NCBI RefSeq assembly: GCF_025398335.1
Contig: NZ_JAODOO010000004.1
Coordinates: forward strand, 186,001-250,000
Direction of reading: 5' to 3'
DNA from: Clostridium sp. CX1
Lineage (GTDB): Bacteria; Bacillota; Clostridia; Clostridiales; Clostridiaceae
DNA length: 64,000 nt
Shown here: one piece after another, positions 37,786-46,974 of the stretch
How positions within the stretch are numbered: position 1 is the first letter of the stretch
How the letters are laid out: each line of letters starts with the position of its first letter
Position numbers and translations under genes: made by a program
Notes under the pieces: model-generated
What the model was told of the DNA's origin: nothing
Database searches by the model: none
What the model saw: the letters and a program-made list of their open reading frames with translations, nothing else

Positions 37786-38667
37786 ATGAAGATTACCGAA
37801 GGTTACATGCCCTATCTAGAATATAAAACTTACTATCGTATAGTGGGTGAATGTACTGGAAATAAGAAACCATTGCTCTTATTACACGGCGGACCAGGTT
37901 CTACACATAATTACTTTGAAGTACTTGACAAGATTGCAGAAGATGGTCGTGCAGTCATTATGTATGACCAATTAGGATGCGGATTGTCCGCAACACCTTC
38001 CCGTCCTGACTTATGGTGCGCAGAGACATGGATTGAAGAATTAATTCAGTTACGTAAACACCTAGGCTTAGATGAAATTCACTTACTAGGACAATCCTGG
38101 GGAGGTATGCAGGCAATTCAATATGCTTGTGAATACAAACCTGAAGGAATTAAAAGTTATATTTTATCTAGTACTTTACCATCCTCTGAATTATGGGAAA
38201 AAGAACAACGTCGAAGAATTAAATTCCTTCCACAAAAAATGCAGGATGCTATTGCAAAAGCAGAAGAGACCGGGGATTATTCCACAAAAGAATATCAAGA
38301 AGCAGAGGCAGAATTCATGCTTCGTCACTGTGCATATCCATTAGGGCCGGATTCACCAGAATGCTTAAGACGTCCAAAGGTTGCTGGAACAGAGTCCTAT
38401 ATAACTGCATGGGGTCAAAACGAATTCACTCCAACTGGAACATTAAAAAACTTTGATTTTATGAAAGAGATTGAGGATATTCAAGAACCTTGTTTAATCA
38501 CCAGCGGCTCCCATGATCTTTGCTCACCATTTATTGCAAAGACAATGTATGACAAGATTCCAAATTCAGAATGGGAATTGTTTGAATCTAGTCTTCACAT
38601 GCCATTTGTAGATGAAAATGAGAAGTATATAGAAGTACTTAATAAGTGGTTGAATAAAAACGATTAA
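37786..38667 (+). CDS. Proline iminopeptidase (S33 alpha/beta hydrolase)
   Basis: The 293-aa enzyme has the oxyanion motif HGGPGSTHNY, the nucleophile elbow GQSWGG, the acid in SGSHDLCSP and the catalytic His in SSLHMPF. This is the S33 prolyl aminopeptidase pattern; it removes N-terminal proline. It is co-transcribed with the M24 peptidase, with GATAAGGAG before the ATG. Codon use (more GC-ending Ile and Arg CGT codons) differs from the surrounding genes. Confidence 0.88.
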   Translation: MKITEGYMPYLEYKTYYRIVGECTGNKKPLLLLHGGPGSTHNYFEVLDKIAEDGRAVIMYDQLGCGLSATPSRPDLWCAETWIEELIQLRKHLGLDEIHLLGQSWGGMQAIQYACEYKPEGIKSYILSSTLPSSELWEKEQRRRIKFLPQKMQDAIAKAEETGDYSTKEYQEAEAEFMLRHCAYPLGPDSPECLRRPKVAGTESYITAWGQNEFTPTGTLKNFDFMKEIEDIQEPCLITSGSHDLCSPFIAKTMYDKIPNSEWELFESSLHMPFVDENEKYIEVLNKWLNKND

Positions 38668-38710
38668 TTTTAAAAACGAAAATGCTTTCGGTTCGTTATT
38701 AATCATAGAG

Positions 38711-38755
38711 GAGGTGTTTCAAGACTAATTGCTTAGTTTTGAAACACCTCTTTTA
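38711..38755 (+). terminator. Terminator of the peptidase operon
   Basis: A 12-bp perfect stem, GAGGTGTTTCAA (38711-38722) with TTGAAACACCTC (38739-38750), is followed by TTTTATT. Confidence 0.88.
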
Positions 38756-38890
38756 TTGATTTTAATAATAGTAAACAAACAGCAGTAACAGAGACCTTTA
38801 CAAATGGAACAACCAAGTTAACTACTAAAGCAGACAATATTTTAAGATGAATTGAATAAAAATTAAGAAAATTAGAATTAATCTATTAAC

Positions 38891-38949
38891 ATATATAGAT
38901 TATCGATATATAATAATATTAATAATAGATATATAGATTACCTATATAT
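38891..38949 (+). promoter_or_regulatory. Paired dyads upstream of the PadR gene, candidate operators
   Basis: ATATATAGATTATCGATATA (from 38891) and ATATATAGATTACCTATATA (from 38929) are near-identical 20-mers whose outer ATATA/TATAT halves are complementary. The second runs up to the ribosome binding site. PadR regulators commonly repress their own operons from such AT-rich dyads. Confidence 0.55.
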
Positions 38950-38965
38950 GAAAGGGGTGGTTAAG

Positions 38966-39298
38966 TTGTCAGTTAACAACAGTTTATATTCTGGGGATAT
39001 CACTATGCTTATTTTAAAATTACTCCAGAAAAAAGATATGTATGGTTACGAAATGATTGAAACTTTAAAAAATAGTTCAAACAATATGTTTGAACTTAAG
39101 GCAGGCACATTATACCCTTTACTACACACTTTAGTAAAACAACAATATTTAAATTACCATGAAAAAGAAGTTAACGGAAAAGTTCGCAAGTATTATAGCC
39201 TAACATTACAGGGGAAAAAATTATTGCAAGATAACACTTCTATATGGCAAAAATATGTTAAAACTATGGCATCCTTACTAGAATTAGAGGTGTATTAA
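38966..39298 (+). CDS. PadR-family transcriptional regulator
   Basis: This roughly 110-aa winged-helix protein has the PadR pattern LILKLLQKKDMYGYEMIETL, then ELKAGTLYPLLHTLVKQQYL and KYYSLTLQGKKLL. TTG 38966 (start MSVNNSLYSGD) is preferred, since AAAGGGGTGG lies five bases upstream; the ATG at 38948 precedes that ribosome binding site and lies in the candidate operator. It is followed one base later by a membrane protein gene, the usual PadR-DUF1700-like pair. The effector is unknown. Confidence 0.85.
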   Translation: MSVNNSLYSGDITMLILKLLQKKDMYGYEMIETLKNSSNNMFELKAGTLYPLLHTLVKQQYLNYHEKEVNGKVRKYYSLTLQGKKLLQDNTSIWQKYVKTMASLLELEVY

Positions 39299-39299
39299 T

Positions 39300-40067
39300 A
39301 TGAAGGCAGATGAATATTTACGTATTTTAACTAAAAATATCTCTAACAGAAAAATAAGAAAGGAGATTTGCGTGGAAATGAAAAATCACATTACTGACCA
39401 AAAAGAAGCATATATTAAAATGGGGTATTGTGATGAAGATGCAGAAAATGCAGCTATTAAAGACATGGGAGATCCTAAAGCTACAGGTGAGATGTTAGAT
39501 TCTATACACCCTGTAACTATTGATTGGCCTCAGGTTATTGCTCTAATTATAATAACTCTAGCCTTGCAATTAGTAAAAAAACTATTAGAACTAAATGGCT
39601 CGGATTTTTTATCTATAGCACCCATTGATATTTTAAGAATCCTAGGTATATTCTTATCAGTATATGCCCTAGTATGGATAGGCGTTGAAAAATATTCAGA
39701 TCTTCCACTCTTTTACGGTAAAAGTCAACGTGGAGGTTCAAACGCCAATGGTGTATTTATCTGCTCATTAGGAATAGTAATGATATCTCACTCTCTTTTA
39801 CAGACTATAATCCTAATATGTATTTTTGCTTCAATAATAAGTATTGAACGATTCATTATTGAATCCAAAAGAATAAAAAAAGAGCAAAAATTTCTTTGGC
39901 AACAAGGAATAGCTTGTGAGGACTTTAATCATAAGGGTAAGGGACTATTTGACAATGCTACAAAGACAGTTTATTCTCAACGCCAGTTAATAAAAAAGGG
40001 AGACCCGCTTATTATAGTTAATATGGATGGGTTCAATCTAATTGTAAAAAAGGCAGAACCTTCATAA
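39300..40067 (+). CDS. PadR-partner membrane protein (permease-prefix domain)
   Basis: The 255-aa protein begins with a helical cytoplasmic domain (about 1-75; LRILTKNISNRKIRKEICVEMKNHI and AIKDMGDPKATGEML), the permease-prefix or DUF1700-like domain often paired with PadR. About four membrane segments follow (90-110, 118-135, 155-175, 180-195). The C-terminal tail (about 200-255) ends in QLIKKGDPLIIVNMDGFNLIVKK, resembling the NfeD-like beta barrel. Membrane-stress or transport functions have been proposed for such pairs but not established. Translationally coupled to the PadR gene. Confidence 0.7.
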   Translation: MKADEYLRILTKNISNRKIRKEICVEMKNHITDQKEAYIKMGYCDEDAENAAIKDMGDPKATGEMLDSIHPVTIDWPQVIALIIITLALQLVKKLLELNGSDFLSIAPIDILRILGIFLSVYALVWIGVEKYSDLPLFYGKSQRGGSNANGVFICSLGIVMISHSLLQTIILICIFASIISIERFIIESKRIKKEQKFLWQQGIACEDFNHKGKGLFDNATKTVYSQRQLIKKGDPLIIVNMDGFNLIVKKAEPS

Positions 40068-40182
40068 TAAAAAACGGTCAGTGTACAAGAGTCTATAATT
40101 TAACTATTTAAAAATAGAGCCTTCTATGATCAAAAATAACAACTCATAGAAAGCTTTTGTTATCATCAGAAAATCAAAGGTG

Positions 40183-40217
40183 TGGTAAATAAGTAATTTC
40201 TATTACTTATTTACCAC
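40183..40217 (-). terminator. Terminator of the RlmD-like gene
   Basis: The stem GGTAAATAAGTAA (40184-40196) with TTACTTATTTACC (40203-40215) lies just beyond the minus-strand stop codon. A separate imperfect hairpin near 40111-40160 (TTCTATGA with TCATAGAA) probably ends the PadR pair. Confidence 0.7.
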
Positions 40218-40229
40218 CTATCCTTGATA

Positions 40230-41582
40230 TTACTTACTTAACTTAACCACAGTTTCGATATGGGGCGTATGTGGAAACATATCCATTAGCTTAACCTGCT
40301 CCACAGTATATCCTGCTTCCTTAAGCACTTTCAAATCAGTAACTAAAGTTTTCGGATTACAAGATACATACACTATATCTGGTGCGTTAAACTTAATAAC
40401 ATAGTCTAAAGCCACAGGATGTACCCCTGGTCTTGGTGGATCTAGAATTATTACATCAGGTTTGTCTTTAATAGTCTTAATAACCTGAGCTACATCTCCA
40501 GCTATAAAATGACAATTTGTCAACCCATTAAGCTTAGCATTCTCATTAGCAGCCTTAACCGCTTCTTCTATGAGCTCCACTCCTAGAACCTTTTTAGCCT
40601 TAGATGCTACAATTTGACCAATAGTTCCTGTACCACAGTACAAATCAAAAACTACCTTAGATGAGGCATCTCCTAAAAAGTCCTTTACCATACTATACAG
40701 CTTTTCTGCTCCTCTAGAATTGGTTTGGAAGAAGGATTCAGGAGATATTTTAAACTTAAGCCCTAAAAGTTCTTCTATAATGTAATCCCTTCCATAAAGA
40801 ACTTCTACACTATCAGCTTGAACCACATCAGAGAAGCTGTCATTTATAGTATGTAATATTCCTTTTAATTCACCTTCATAATTTAAGGCTTTAAGGATTT
40901 CTGTAATCTCTTCAAAGTTAAAGTCTAACTGAGAAGTAGTAACTATATTTATTAATAATTCTCCAGTGTTTCTAGCCTTTCTCACAACAAGATTTCGTAA
41001 AAAACCTTCTCGTTTCATTACTCTGTAGTAAGGAAGTTCCTTTTCTCTAAAGTAATTTACCACTGTATCTAAAATAACTCTAAAGTCTGCATCTACTATC
41101 TGACATCCGTGAACATTTACAATACCAAAACTTTTACCTTTGATGTGCATGCCTAAAGTAAGCTCTCCGCCCTTTTCTTCATCCCCAAAGGTAAACTCCA
41201 TCTTATTTCTGTATTCAAGTTCATCTGGACTCTTTTCTATACCTAAATACTCAAAGCCATCAATCTCTGCTTCACGAAATAATTCCAAAACCTGTTCAGT
41301 TTTTAACTCTAATTGTTTATCATATGGTAAAAACTGAGAAGTGCATCCTCCACATAGATTAAAATGAGGACATGTCGGCTCTACTGCATAATCTACATTA
41401 TCTATTACTTCTACTATCTTTGCTTCTGCATACTCTTTTCTCTTTTTAGTAACTCTTGCTTTAACCTTCTGACCTGGTACTGCATTTTTAATATAAACTT
41501 TAAGGTCATCCATTTTTGCTATTCCTGTACCAGGAAACTGAGTCTTTTCTATGTTAAATTCATATTCATTGCCTTTTCTCAA
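40230..41582 (-). CDS. 23S rRNA (uracil-C5)-methyltransferase, RlmD/RlmCD type
   Basis: The 450-aa SAM-dependent enzyme has an N-terminal TRAM domain ([23 protein letters not shown]), the Fe4S4 cysteine cluster [10 protein letters not shown], and the TrmA-family catalytic core [23 protein letters not shown] and [10 protein letters not shown] with the catalytic Cys. It methylates uridine in rRNA; whether one or two sites cannot be read from sequence. TTG start, 18 bases after the RDD protein gene on the same strand. Confidence 0.88.
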   Translation of the reverse strand: MRKGNEYEFNIEKTQFPGTGIAKMDDLKVYIKNAVPGQKVKARVTKKRKEYAEAKIVEVIDNVDYAVEPTCPHFNLCGGCTSQFLPYDKQLELKTEQVLELFREAEIDGFEYLGIEKSPDELEYRNKMEFTFGDEEKGGELTLGMHIKGKSFGIVNVHGCQIVDADFRVILDTVVNYFREKELPYYRVMKREGFLRNLVVRKARNTGELLINIVTTSQLDFNFEEITEILKALNYEGELKGILHTINDSFSDVVQADSVEVLYGRDYIIEELLGLKFKISPESFFQTNSRGAEKLYSMVKDFLGDASSKVVFDLYCGTGTIGQIVASKAKKVLGVELIEEAVKAANENAKLNGLTNCHFIAGDVAQVIKTIKDKPDVIILDPPRPGVHPVALDYVIKFNAPDIVYVSCNPKTLVTDLKVLKEAGYTVEQVKLMDMFPHTPHIETVVKLSK

Positions 41583-41600
41583 CTTTTACTCTTCTCCTTC

Positions 41601-42089
41601 TTACGCTTCTCTTTTGCCAAATTTTTCGCCTATAGTTTTGCCGTGCTTTGATCTATACATTATAGGTGGATATATAACTAGTATTATTAAGAATATTATA
41701 ATATATACTCCTTTTAAATCTGCAACATAATATCCGAATATTAATCTTAAAATAAGATCAAACAAAAATAGAGCTGCAGTAGATAAAAGAGCTGTTACAG
41801 CTGTATCTATAAATGATGCTTTAAAATTTTTCATCCAGAACTCTGGCTTTTTCTTTTCATCTTTTTTATCTTCAACTACACTTATATTTTTATCTTCAAC
41901 GCTATCTAAAGCCGATTCTTCTATAGTATTTTCACTGGTATTCTCACTTTCTTTAAGGGCCGCTAAAATTTTAGCTCTTTCTATTTCCTGAGTTTCTTCT
42001 AAATTTTTAGTTCTTAACTCCTCTAAGAATTCTTTTTTAGCTTCTTCATCTATAATAAGACCTTCTTGAATTTCATCCTTATCTTCCAT
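41601..42089 (-). CDS. RDD-family membrane protein
   Basis: The 162-aa protein has an acidic, Glu/Asp-rich N-terminal half (residues 1-85) and then an RDD domain with two membrane segments (about 97-117 and 125-145). It ends in PPIMYRSKHGKTIGEKFGK, the KTIGK-type signature of the family. Function unknown. The long acidic tail is unusual for such a small RDD protein. It precedes the rRNA methyltransferase gene in an apparent operon. Confidence 0.75.
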   Translation of the reverse strand: MEDKDEIQEGLIIDEEAKKEFLEELRTKNLEETQEIERAKILAALKESENTSENTIEESALDSVEDKNISVVEDKKDEKKKPEFWMKNFKASFIDTAVTALLSTAALFLFDLILRLIFGYYVADLKGVYIIIFLIILVIYPPIMYRSKHGKTIGEKFGKREA

Positions 42090-42367
42090 GACTTTCCCTC
42101 CTATTTTTTCTTATAATAACAAATATATTATGCTATACTATTTCCCGTATGTAAATACCAATCTAAAAATACTTCATATACTACTAGATGTTGTTGCATA
42201 GCTTTTATCTATTTGTTAAAATATATAAGCCTTTATTAATTATAGTATTTAAAGCCCCATATCTGCAACAGCTTAATAATTTATTCACAAATTATTTTAT
42301 GATTATACATATATCTATTCTATAATTTAGAAGGATTAATTTTACATACTTATTGGAGGATTTATTA

Positions 42368-44230
42368 ATGAAAAAAGCAAGTTTCTTTATGAATGCCTAT
42401 ATAGATTTATTTTTATTTGTACTTTTTATAACAATTAAAATTCTAGTTTACGGTAGTCAAATGCAGCCAGACTATTTCTCCTATGCTGCACTATTGCCTC
42501 CAGTACTTGCTTCAGTTTTAATTCTATCTGCTATATCTCTTTTATTTAAAAATAAATTTCGAATAAAATTCTTATATATCTGTAACCTTCTCATAACCCT
42601 TTTTATAATAGGCGACTTAACTTATTTTAGGTACTTTAAGGACGTTATATCTATACCGGTTTTAGTAAACGGTGTTGCCTTGGGAGCAGTTAAATCCAGT
42701 GTAGCTAGTCTCATAAAATTAACTGATTTCCTTTACGCTGCTGACCTTTTGCTTATGGTGCCTTTCATCAGGGGTTATAGAGCTAAAGACAACTTAGAGT
42801 TGCCAAAAAAACTTAGGTTTTCACTTCTTATGATTTGTTTAATTATAGGGTTAACTGCCAACATTAAAAGCTTTTACAGCTTATCAAAGGAGCAGCCTAG
42901 ACTTTTAAGTACAATGTATAACAAGGTATATATAACTAGAAAACTTGGTGCTGTAAACTACCACAGTTTGGACCTTTATAATTCTGTATCTGCCGGTATA
43001 AGCAGGTTAACTCCTCTTTCCAATGTAGAGGAAAAAGAAATAAAAACCTTTCTGCAAACAAATTCCCAAGAAGAATCTAACTTAAAAGGAGCTGCGAAAG
43101 GCAAAAACCTGATTATGATTCAGGTAGAGGCTCTTCAAGGCTTTGTTATAGATAGTAAGGTTAACGGTGAAGAAATAACTCCTAATTTAAATAAGCTAGC
43201 TAAAAATAGTGTTTACTTTAATAATATATTTTATCAAACTGCAGCTGGAGGCACTTCTGATGCAGAGTTTATGACAAATAACTCCTTATACCCTGCTTCT
43301 TCTGGTGCCGCTTACTTTTTATATGCTAGCAACGAATTTAATGGAATGCCTGAAAACTTTAAAGAAGCTGGATACGATACTGCTGCCCTACATGGTTTCA
43401 CAGAGACATTCTGGAATAGAAACGTAATGTATAAAAAGCTTGGATTTAATAATTTTTACGGAGAAAAAAGTTATACAGTTGATGAAACTGTTGGCCTTGG
43501 TCTAAGTGACAAGTCCTTTTTAAATCAAGCAGTAGAAAAGATAAAGACCTTGAATAAGCCCTACTATAGCTTTTTAATAACCTTAAGTAGTCACTTTCCT
43601 TATGATGATCCTAGCAAGTACGGCCCCTTTAATGTAGCTTCCTATGAAGGCACTCTTCTTGGAAATTACATGAAGTCCATACATTACACTGATGAACAGC
43701 TTGGAATTTTCTTTGATAAACTAGATAAAGAAGGAATATTAAAAGATTCTGTAGTGGTTCTATATGGAGATCACTATGCTATTCCTAAGGAACAGATAAA
43801 TCAGTTATCTACATTTTTAAATAAATCTTCCCTATCAGATATAGAGTGGGCTCAGCTTCAGAAGGTACCATTAATTATCCACTTCCCTAACGAATCTCCT
43901 AAGGGCGTAAATGACATCTATGCTGGCCAAATAGATATCTATCCGACACTATGTAATTTATTTAGTCTTCCAAATAAGGGCTTAATGGGTAGGGATTTAT
44001 TTAACTCTAAAGAGGAAAAAGTAGTTTTTAGGGACGGTTCCTTTACTGATGGGAAGTATTATTATATGGCCCAAACTAACACCTACTACAACCTAACTAC
44101 CTATGAAAAAGTAACAGAAACAGAGGTCTTAAAAAAGAAAAAAGATGATGTAATAAATCAGCTAGAGTATTCTGATGATATTTTAAAGCACAACCTGCTA
44201 AAAAAGTTTAAATCAGAAGGTAAACAATAG
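42368..44230 (+). CDS. LtaS-like phosphoglycerol transferase (lipoteichoic acid synthase family)
   Basis: The 620-aa protein has five N-terminal membrane segments (to about residue 180) and an extracellular sulfatase-type domain. The domain shows the metal and nucleophile pattern of LtaS: NLIMIQVEALQGF, GGTSDAEF with the catalytic Thr at residue 296, LHGFTETFWNR, and VVLYGDHYAIP. It would polymerise or transfer glycerol phosphate from phosphatidylglycerol at the outer membrane face. Whether it is the main synthase or a paralogue is unknown. ATG 42368 has TTGGAGG eight bases upstream. Confidence 0.87.
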   Translation: MKKASFFMNAYIDLFLFVLFITIKILVYGSQMQPDYFSYAALLPPVLASVLILSAISLLFKNKFRIKFLYICNLLITLFIIGDLTYFRYFKDVISIPVLVNGVALGAVKSSVASLIKLTDFLYAADLLLMVPFIRGYRAKDNLELPKKLRFSLLMICLIIGLTANIKSFYSLSKEQPRLLSTMYNKVYITRKLGAVNYHSLDLYNSVSAGISRLTPLSNVEEKEIKTFLQTNSQEESNLKGAAKGKNLIMIQVEALQGFVIDSKVNGEEITPNLNKLAKNSVYFNNIFYQTAAGGTSDAEFMTNNSLYPASSGAAYFLYASNEFNGMPENFKEAGYDTAALHGFTETFWNRNVMYKKLGFNNFYGEKSYTVDETVGLGLSDKSFLNQAVEKIKTLNKPYYSFLITLSSHFPYDDPSKYGPFNVASYEGTLLGNYMKSIHYTDEQLGIFFDKLDKEGILKDSVVVLYGDHYAIPKEQINQLSTFLNKSSLSDIEWAQLQKVPLIIHFPNESPKGVNDIYAGQIDIYPTLCNLFSLPNKGLMGRDLFNSKEEKVVFRDGSFTDGKYYYMAQTNTYYNLTTYEKVTETEVLKKKKDDVINQLEYSDDILKHNLLKKFKSEGKQ

Positions 44231-44256
44231 CATAACAATAATATATAAACTTTTTT

Positions 44257-44288
44257 GAAGCTTTCCTTCTATGGATAAGCTTCTTTTT
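44257..44288 (+). terminator. Terminator of the LtaS-like gene
   Basis: GAAGCTT (44257-44263) and AAGCTTC (44277-44283) are followed by TTTTTATTT. Confidence 0.75.
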
Positions 44289-44381
44289 ATTTATATCACT
44301 TTATAAGCTAGTAGTGCATATCTATTTTTTATGATAATATCTTATTTGAATAAATAACTTAATGTAATGGCGGTGTATTTT

Positions 44382-45137
44382 ATGACAATGAACTTAGTAT
44401 TTTTATGTACAGCTGGATTTTTTGCAGCTCTTATTGATTCGATAGCAGGTGGTGGCGGCATTATAAGCGTTCCTGCCTTCTTATTAGCAGGTGTTTCCCC
44501 TCATATAGCTTTAGGTACAAATAAATTTTCCTCTTCCTGTGCATCCTTTACCAGCTCAATTAAGTTTGCCCAATCAGGAAAAGTTGATTTTAAAATTTTA
44601 AAGTACTTAATTCCCTTTACTCTAGTTGGTGCTGTTCTTGGGGTAAATACGGTTTTGGCTATAGATACAAAATACTTAAATACTATAGTACTTGTGCTTT
44701 TATTGTGCGTTGGAGCCTACAGTCTATTTTCAAAAACTATAGGTATGGAAGATAAATTTGAATCTCTTAATAAAAAGAATATACTTCTAGGCATGATCCT
44801 TGCACTATCTATGGGATTTTATGATGGTTTCTTCGGTCCTGGTACAGGCTCCTTTTTAATTTTTGGACTTATATCTATTTACAGCTTTGACTTTGTACGA
44901 GCTGGCGGAAACGGAAAGGTCTTGAACTTTGTAAGTAATATTACTTCTTTAGTTGTTTTCGCAATTAATGGTTCTATTGATTATAAAATAGGTATACCTG
45001 TTGCAATATTTATGATACTTGGTGCAAGAGTTGGAACCAAAGTTGCTCTTTCCAAAGGTGCAAAACTTATGAAACCAATCTTTGTAACTATGTCTCTAGC
45101 TGTAGCTGTAAAAATGTTATATGGAATGATTAACTAA
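44382..45137 (+). CDS. TSUP (TauE/SafE, DUF81) family transporter
   Basis: The protein of about 251 aa has eight membrane segments in two inverted repeats. Each repeat has the family signature: AALIDSIAGGGGIISVPAFLLAG near the N-terminus and GFYDGFFGPGTGSFLIFGLI in the middle. The family exports or imports sulfite, sulfonates or related organic anions; the substrate cannot be predicted. ATG 44382 is preferred because GGCGGTG lies upstream; the ATG at 44367 lies before it. Monocistronic. Confidence 0.83.
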   Translation: MTMNLVFLCTAGFFAALIDSIAGGGGIISVPAFLLAGVSPHIALGTNKFSSSCASFTSSIKFAQSGKVDFKILKYLIPFTLVGAVLGVNTVLAIDTKYLNTIVLVLLLCVGAYSLFSKTIGMEDKFESLNKKNILLGMILALSMGFYDGFFGPGTGSFLIFGLISIYSFDFVRAGGNGKVLNFVSNITSLVVFAINGSIDYKIGIPVAIFMILGARVGTKVALSKGAKLMKPIFVTMSLAVAVKMLYGMIN

Positions 45138-45153
45138 TGGTAAAAATATTATT

Positions 45154-45192
45154 AAAAAGTAAGGCAAATTGATATATTTCCCTTACTTTTTA
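45154..45192 (+). terminator. Terminator of the TSUP gene
   Basis: AAAAAGTAAGG pairs with CCTTACTTTTT around a 16-base loop, and TATTATAG follows. Confidence 0.72.
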
Positions 45193-45318
45193 TTATAGTC
45201 ATATATTTTCCCTTTGAAATTTAAATAAAAAAAGGATTTGCTAAATAAATGTAGAATACATTTCATGGCATGAGAAATATTAAATTATGTTAATTAAGAC
45301 TTGAAGGGAGTTTTTACT

Positions 45319-45852
45319 ATGCTAAAAAGAGTTAAACTAAATATGGATCTTATCGAAGCTATGCTTTATTACTGGCAGGCTACTAATGACAGAGAGAAGG
45401 TTTCTGAAAAATACCTTAACGATGTAGCAGACATGGCTGGTCTTACACTTATTTATGATGAGGAATTCAATGAGGAATCTGTTCGTAAGGTACTAAGTGC
45501 TATAACAAATAGAGAACCTTTCTCGGCAGCTAATAAGAAAGAGGGAAGATTCTGGAACAACAATATGTGGATGATGGAGGACCTAGGATACACTGATTTA
45601 ATGGTTCAACCTCTAAAAAAGCTTAATATTGATACTGTTTTAGAAAAACTACAAAGTACACCTCTTGGTGAAAAATATGAAGAGCTAGAAGTTATAATAT
45701 CTCCAATGCATCTAGACGAATATAAAATAGTAGATAATAAGTTAATTATAAACTTCTTTAGAGTGAAACCAAGTGATATAGATGATAATATTTTCGTAGA
45801 TGGAAAGGAAATAAAAGAATATATCGAAGAAAAATTAAAGGAGCTGCTTTAG
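45319..45852 (+). CDS. Conserved hypothetical protein, 177 aa
   Basis: I do not recognise a characterised family. The protein is soluble and mixed alpha/beta, with an N-terminal helical part (LKRVKLNMDLIEAMLYYWQA), a Trp/Asn-rich centre (EGRFWNNNMWMMEDLGYTDLM) and a C-terminal strand-helix (IINFFRVKPSDIDDN). No signal peptide or metal motif is seen. ATG 45319 follows AAGGGAG; the TTG at 45301 precedes that ribosome binding site. It has its own strong terminator and is monocistronic. Confidence 0.7.
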   Translation: MLKRVKLNMDLIEAMLYYWQATNDREKVSEKYLNDVADMAGLTLIYDEEFNEESVRKVLSAITNREPFSAANKKEGRFWNNNMWMMEDLGYTDLMVQPLKKLNIDTVLEKLQSTPLGEKYEELEVIISPMHLDEYKIVDNKLIINFFRVKPSDIDDNIFVDGKEIKEYIEEKLKELL

Positions 45853-45906
45853 TTTTTTAACCTTTATCCAAAACCTTATTCTATGAATATAAAATCAACA
45901 TTAAAC

Positions 45907-45942
45907 AAAATCCCCTGAAGAATCCTTCAGGGGATTTTGTTT
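45907..45942. terminator. Strong hairpin terminator
   Basis: A 14-bp stem, AAAATCCCCTGAAG with CTTCAGGGGATTTT, has a 4-base loop and is followed by GTTT. Confidence 0.88.
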
Positions 45943-46039
45943 AGAAAATTCCTACTTCATTGAATAATCCCTGTGTGAAAAAGCCTTTTTGTTGTATAAT
46001 TGTTGTTGGGGAATATAAATATATTGGGGGGGGAAAGTT

Positions 46040-46675
46040 ATGGATGTAATACTAGATTTTCAATTTAAATTGGACAAAGGTATTGTAATAAACACCTTAA
46101 AATCCTATTGCGAGTTTATAACTAATGAAGAAATAGACTCTATGTATAATAACTTATTGCCTGTACTCTATGATTCAGTGCAACCTGCTGCTATTTTTAC
46201 AATAGAACAAAAGGGAGAAGACTTTAAATTTGATGTAATTCAAGATTGTAAGCATATAGTTTATTGTGTTATTACTATGGGCGATAAAGTTACAGAGCAG
46301 GTTAACCAATTATTTTCCTATGGGAGAATGAAGGATGGTATGGTACTAGACGCTATGGCTACTTCATATTTGTTTGAACTTAGCTCTCAACTTTTTAAAG
46401 AAATTTATGAAAAATGTAATAAACTAGGACTAGGTCTCAGCTGCAGAATTGCACCAGGTGATGGAGAAATACCTTTATGGTATCAAAAAAATATATTAGA
46501 TAAACTAGATGCAGAAAACTTTCTAGGTATCACTATGGTAGATGACTGTATGCTATCATCTGTAAGGAGTATGGCTTATATATATGGGGCAGACGAAAAA
46601 AGAGAGTCCAATAAGAAGGATCATGATTGCAGTAAATGCAATAATAGGGATTATTGCAGTATGAAAAAGATATAA
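46040..46675 (+). CDS. Stand-alone MetH-activation-domain-like protein
   Basis: The 211-aa protein resembles the activation (SAM-binding) domain of cobalamin-dependent methionine synthase. Evidence is VLDAMATSYLFELSSQLF, RIAPGDGEIPLWYQKNIL (counterpart of the SPGYGDxPL motif), and ITMVDDCMLSSVRSMAYIYGA. It ends in a small Cys cluster, CSKCNNRDYC, often seen in these free-standing versions. The family helps reductive reactivation of cobalamin enzymes; the partner is not in this window. It has a G-rich ribosome binding site and is followed 14 bases later by a split lysine-exporter pair. Confidence 0.72.
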   Translation: MDVILDFQFKLDKGIVINTLKSYCEFITNEEIDSMYNNLLPVLYDSVQPAAIFTIEQKGEDFKFDVIQDCKHIVYCVITMGDKVTEQVNQLFSYGRMKDGMVLDAMATSYLFELSSQLFKEIYEKCNKLGLGLSCRIAPGDGEIPLWYQKNILDKLDAENFLGITMVDDCMLSSVRSMAYIYGADEKRESNKKDHDCSKCNNRDYCSMKKI

Positions 46676-46689
46676 GGAGGACTATATTT

Positions 46690-46974
46690 ATGTGGGCAAT
46701 TATTATTTCCCTATGCATTGGTGCAGCTATTGGATATTTTATAAATTTATCAGATAAACAAAAAAACTATAATAGCAAGCTTCAACAAATAGGAGTTGTC
46801 TTTCTCTTATTCTGTATGGGTGCATCTGCTGGTGCTAATAAATCCATTGTAAATAACCTAAAAAATATAGGTCAAATATCAGTAACTTTTGCAGTTTTGA
46901 CCTCTATATTCAGCATTATATTGGTGTTTTTTATCACTTCACGTTTTATGAAAGTGAGGGAGAATAATGACTAA
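46690..46974 (+). CDS. LysO-type exporter, N-terminal half (DUF340), split gene
   Basis: The 94-aa protein has three hydrophobic segments with FLLFCMGASAGANKSIVNNL in the second, matching the first repeat of LysO (YbjE), the lysine exporter. ATG 46690 follows AGGAGG; the in-frame ATG at 46654 overlaps the upstream gene and lacks a ribosome binding site. The next gene starts eight bases before this stop and encodes the other half. The two proteins probably assemble into one transporter. Confidence 0.75.
   Translation: MWAIIISLCIGAAIGYFINLSDKQKNYNSKLQQIGVVFLLFCMGASAGANKSIVNNLKNIGQISVTFAVLTSIFSIILVFFITSRFMKVRENND

Noticed and set aside
38756-38850. Possible coding remnant reading AVTETFTNGTTKLTTKADN
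   Set aside because: The frame is open for about 35 codons but has no start or ribosome binding site. Composition looks protein-like, but the stretch is too short to assign to any gene.
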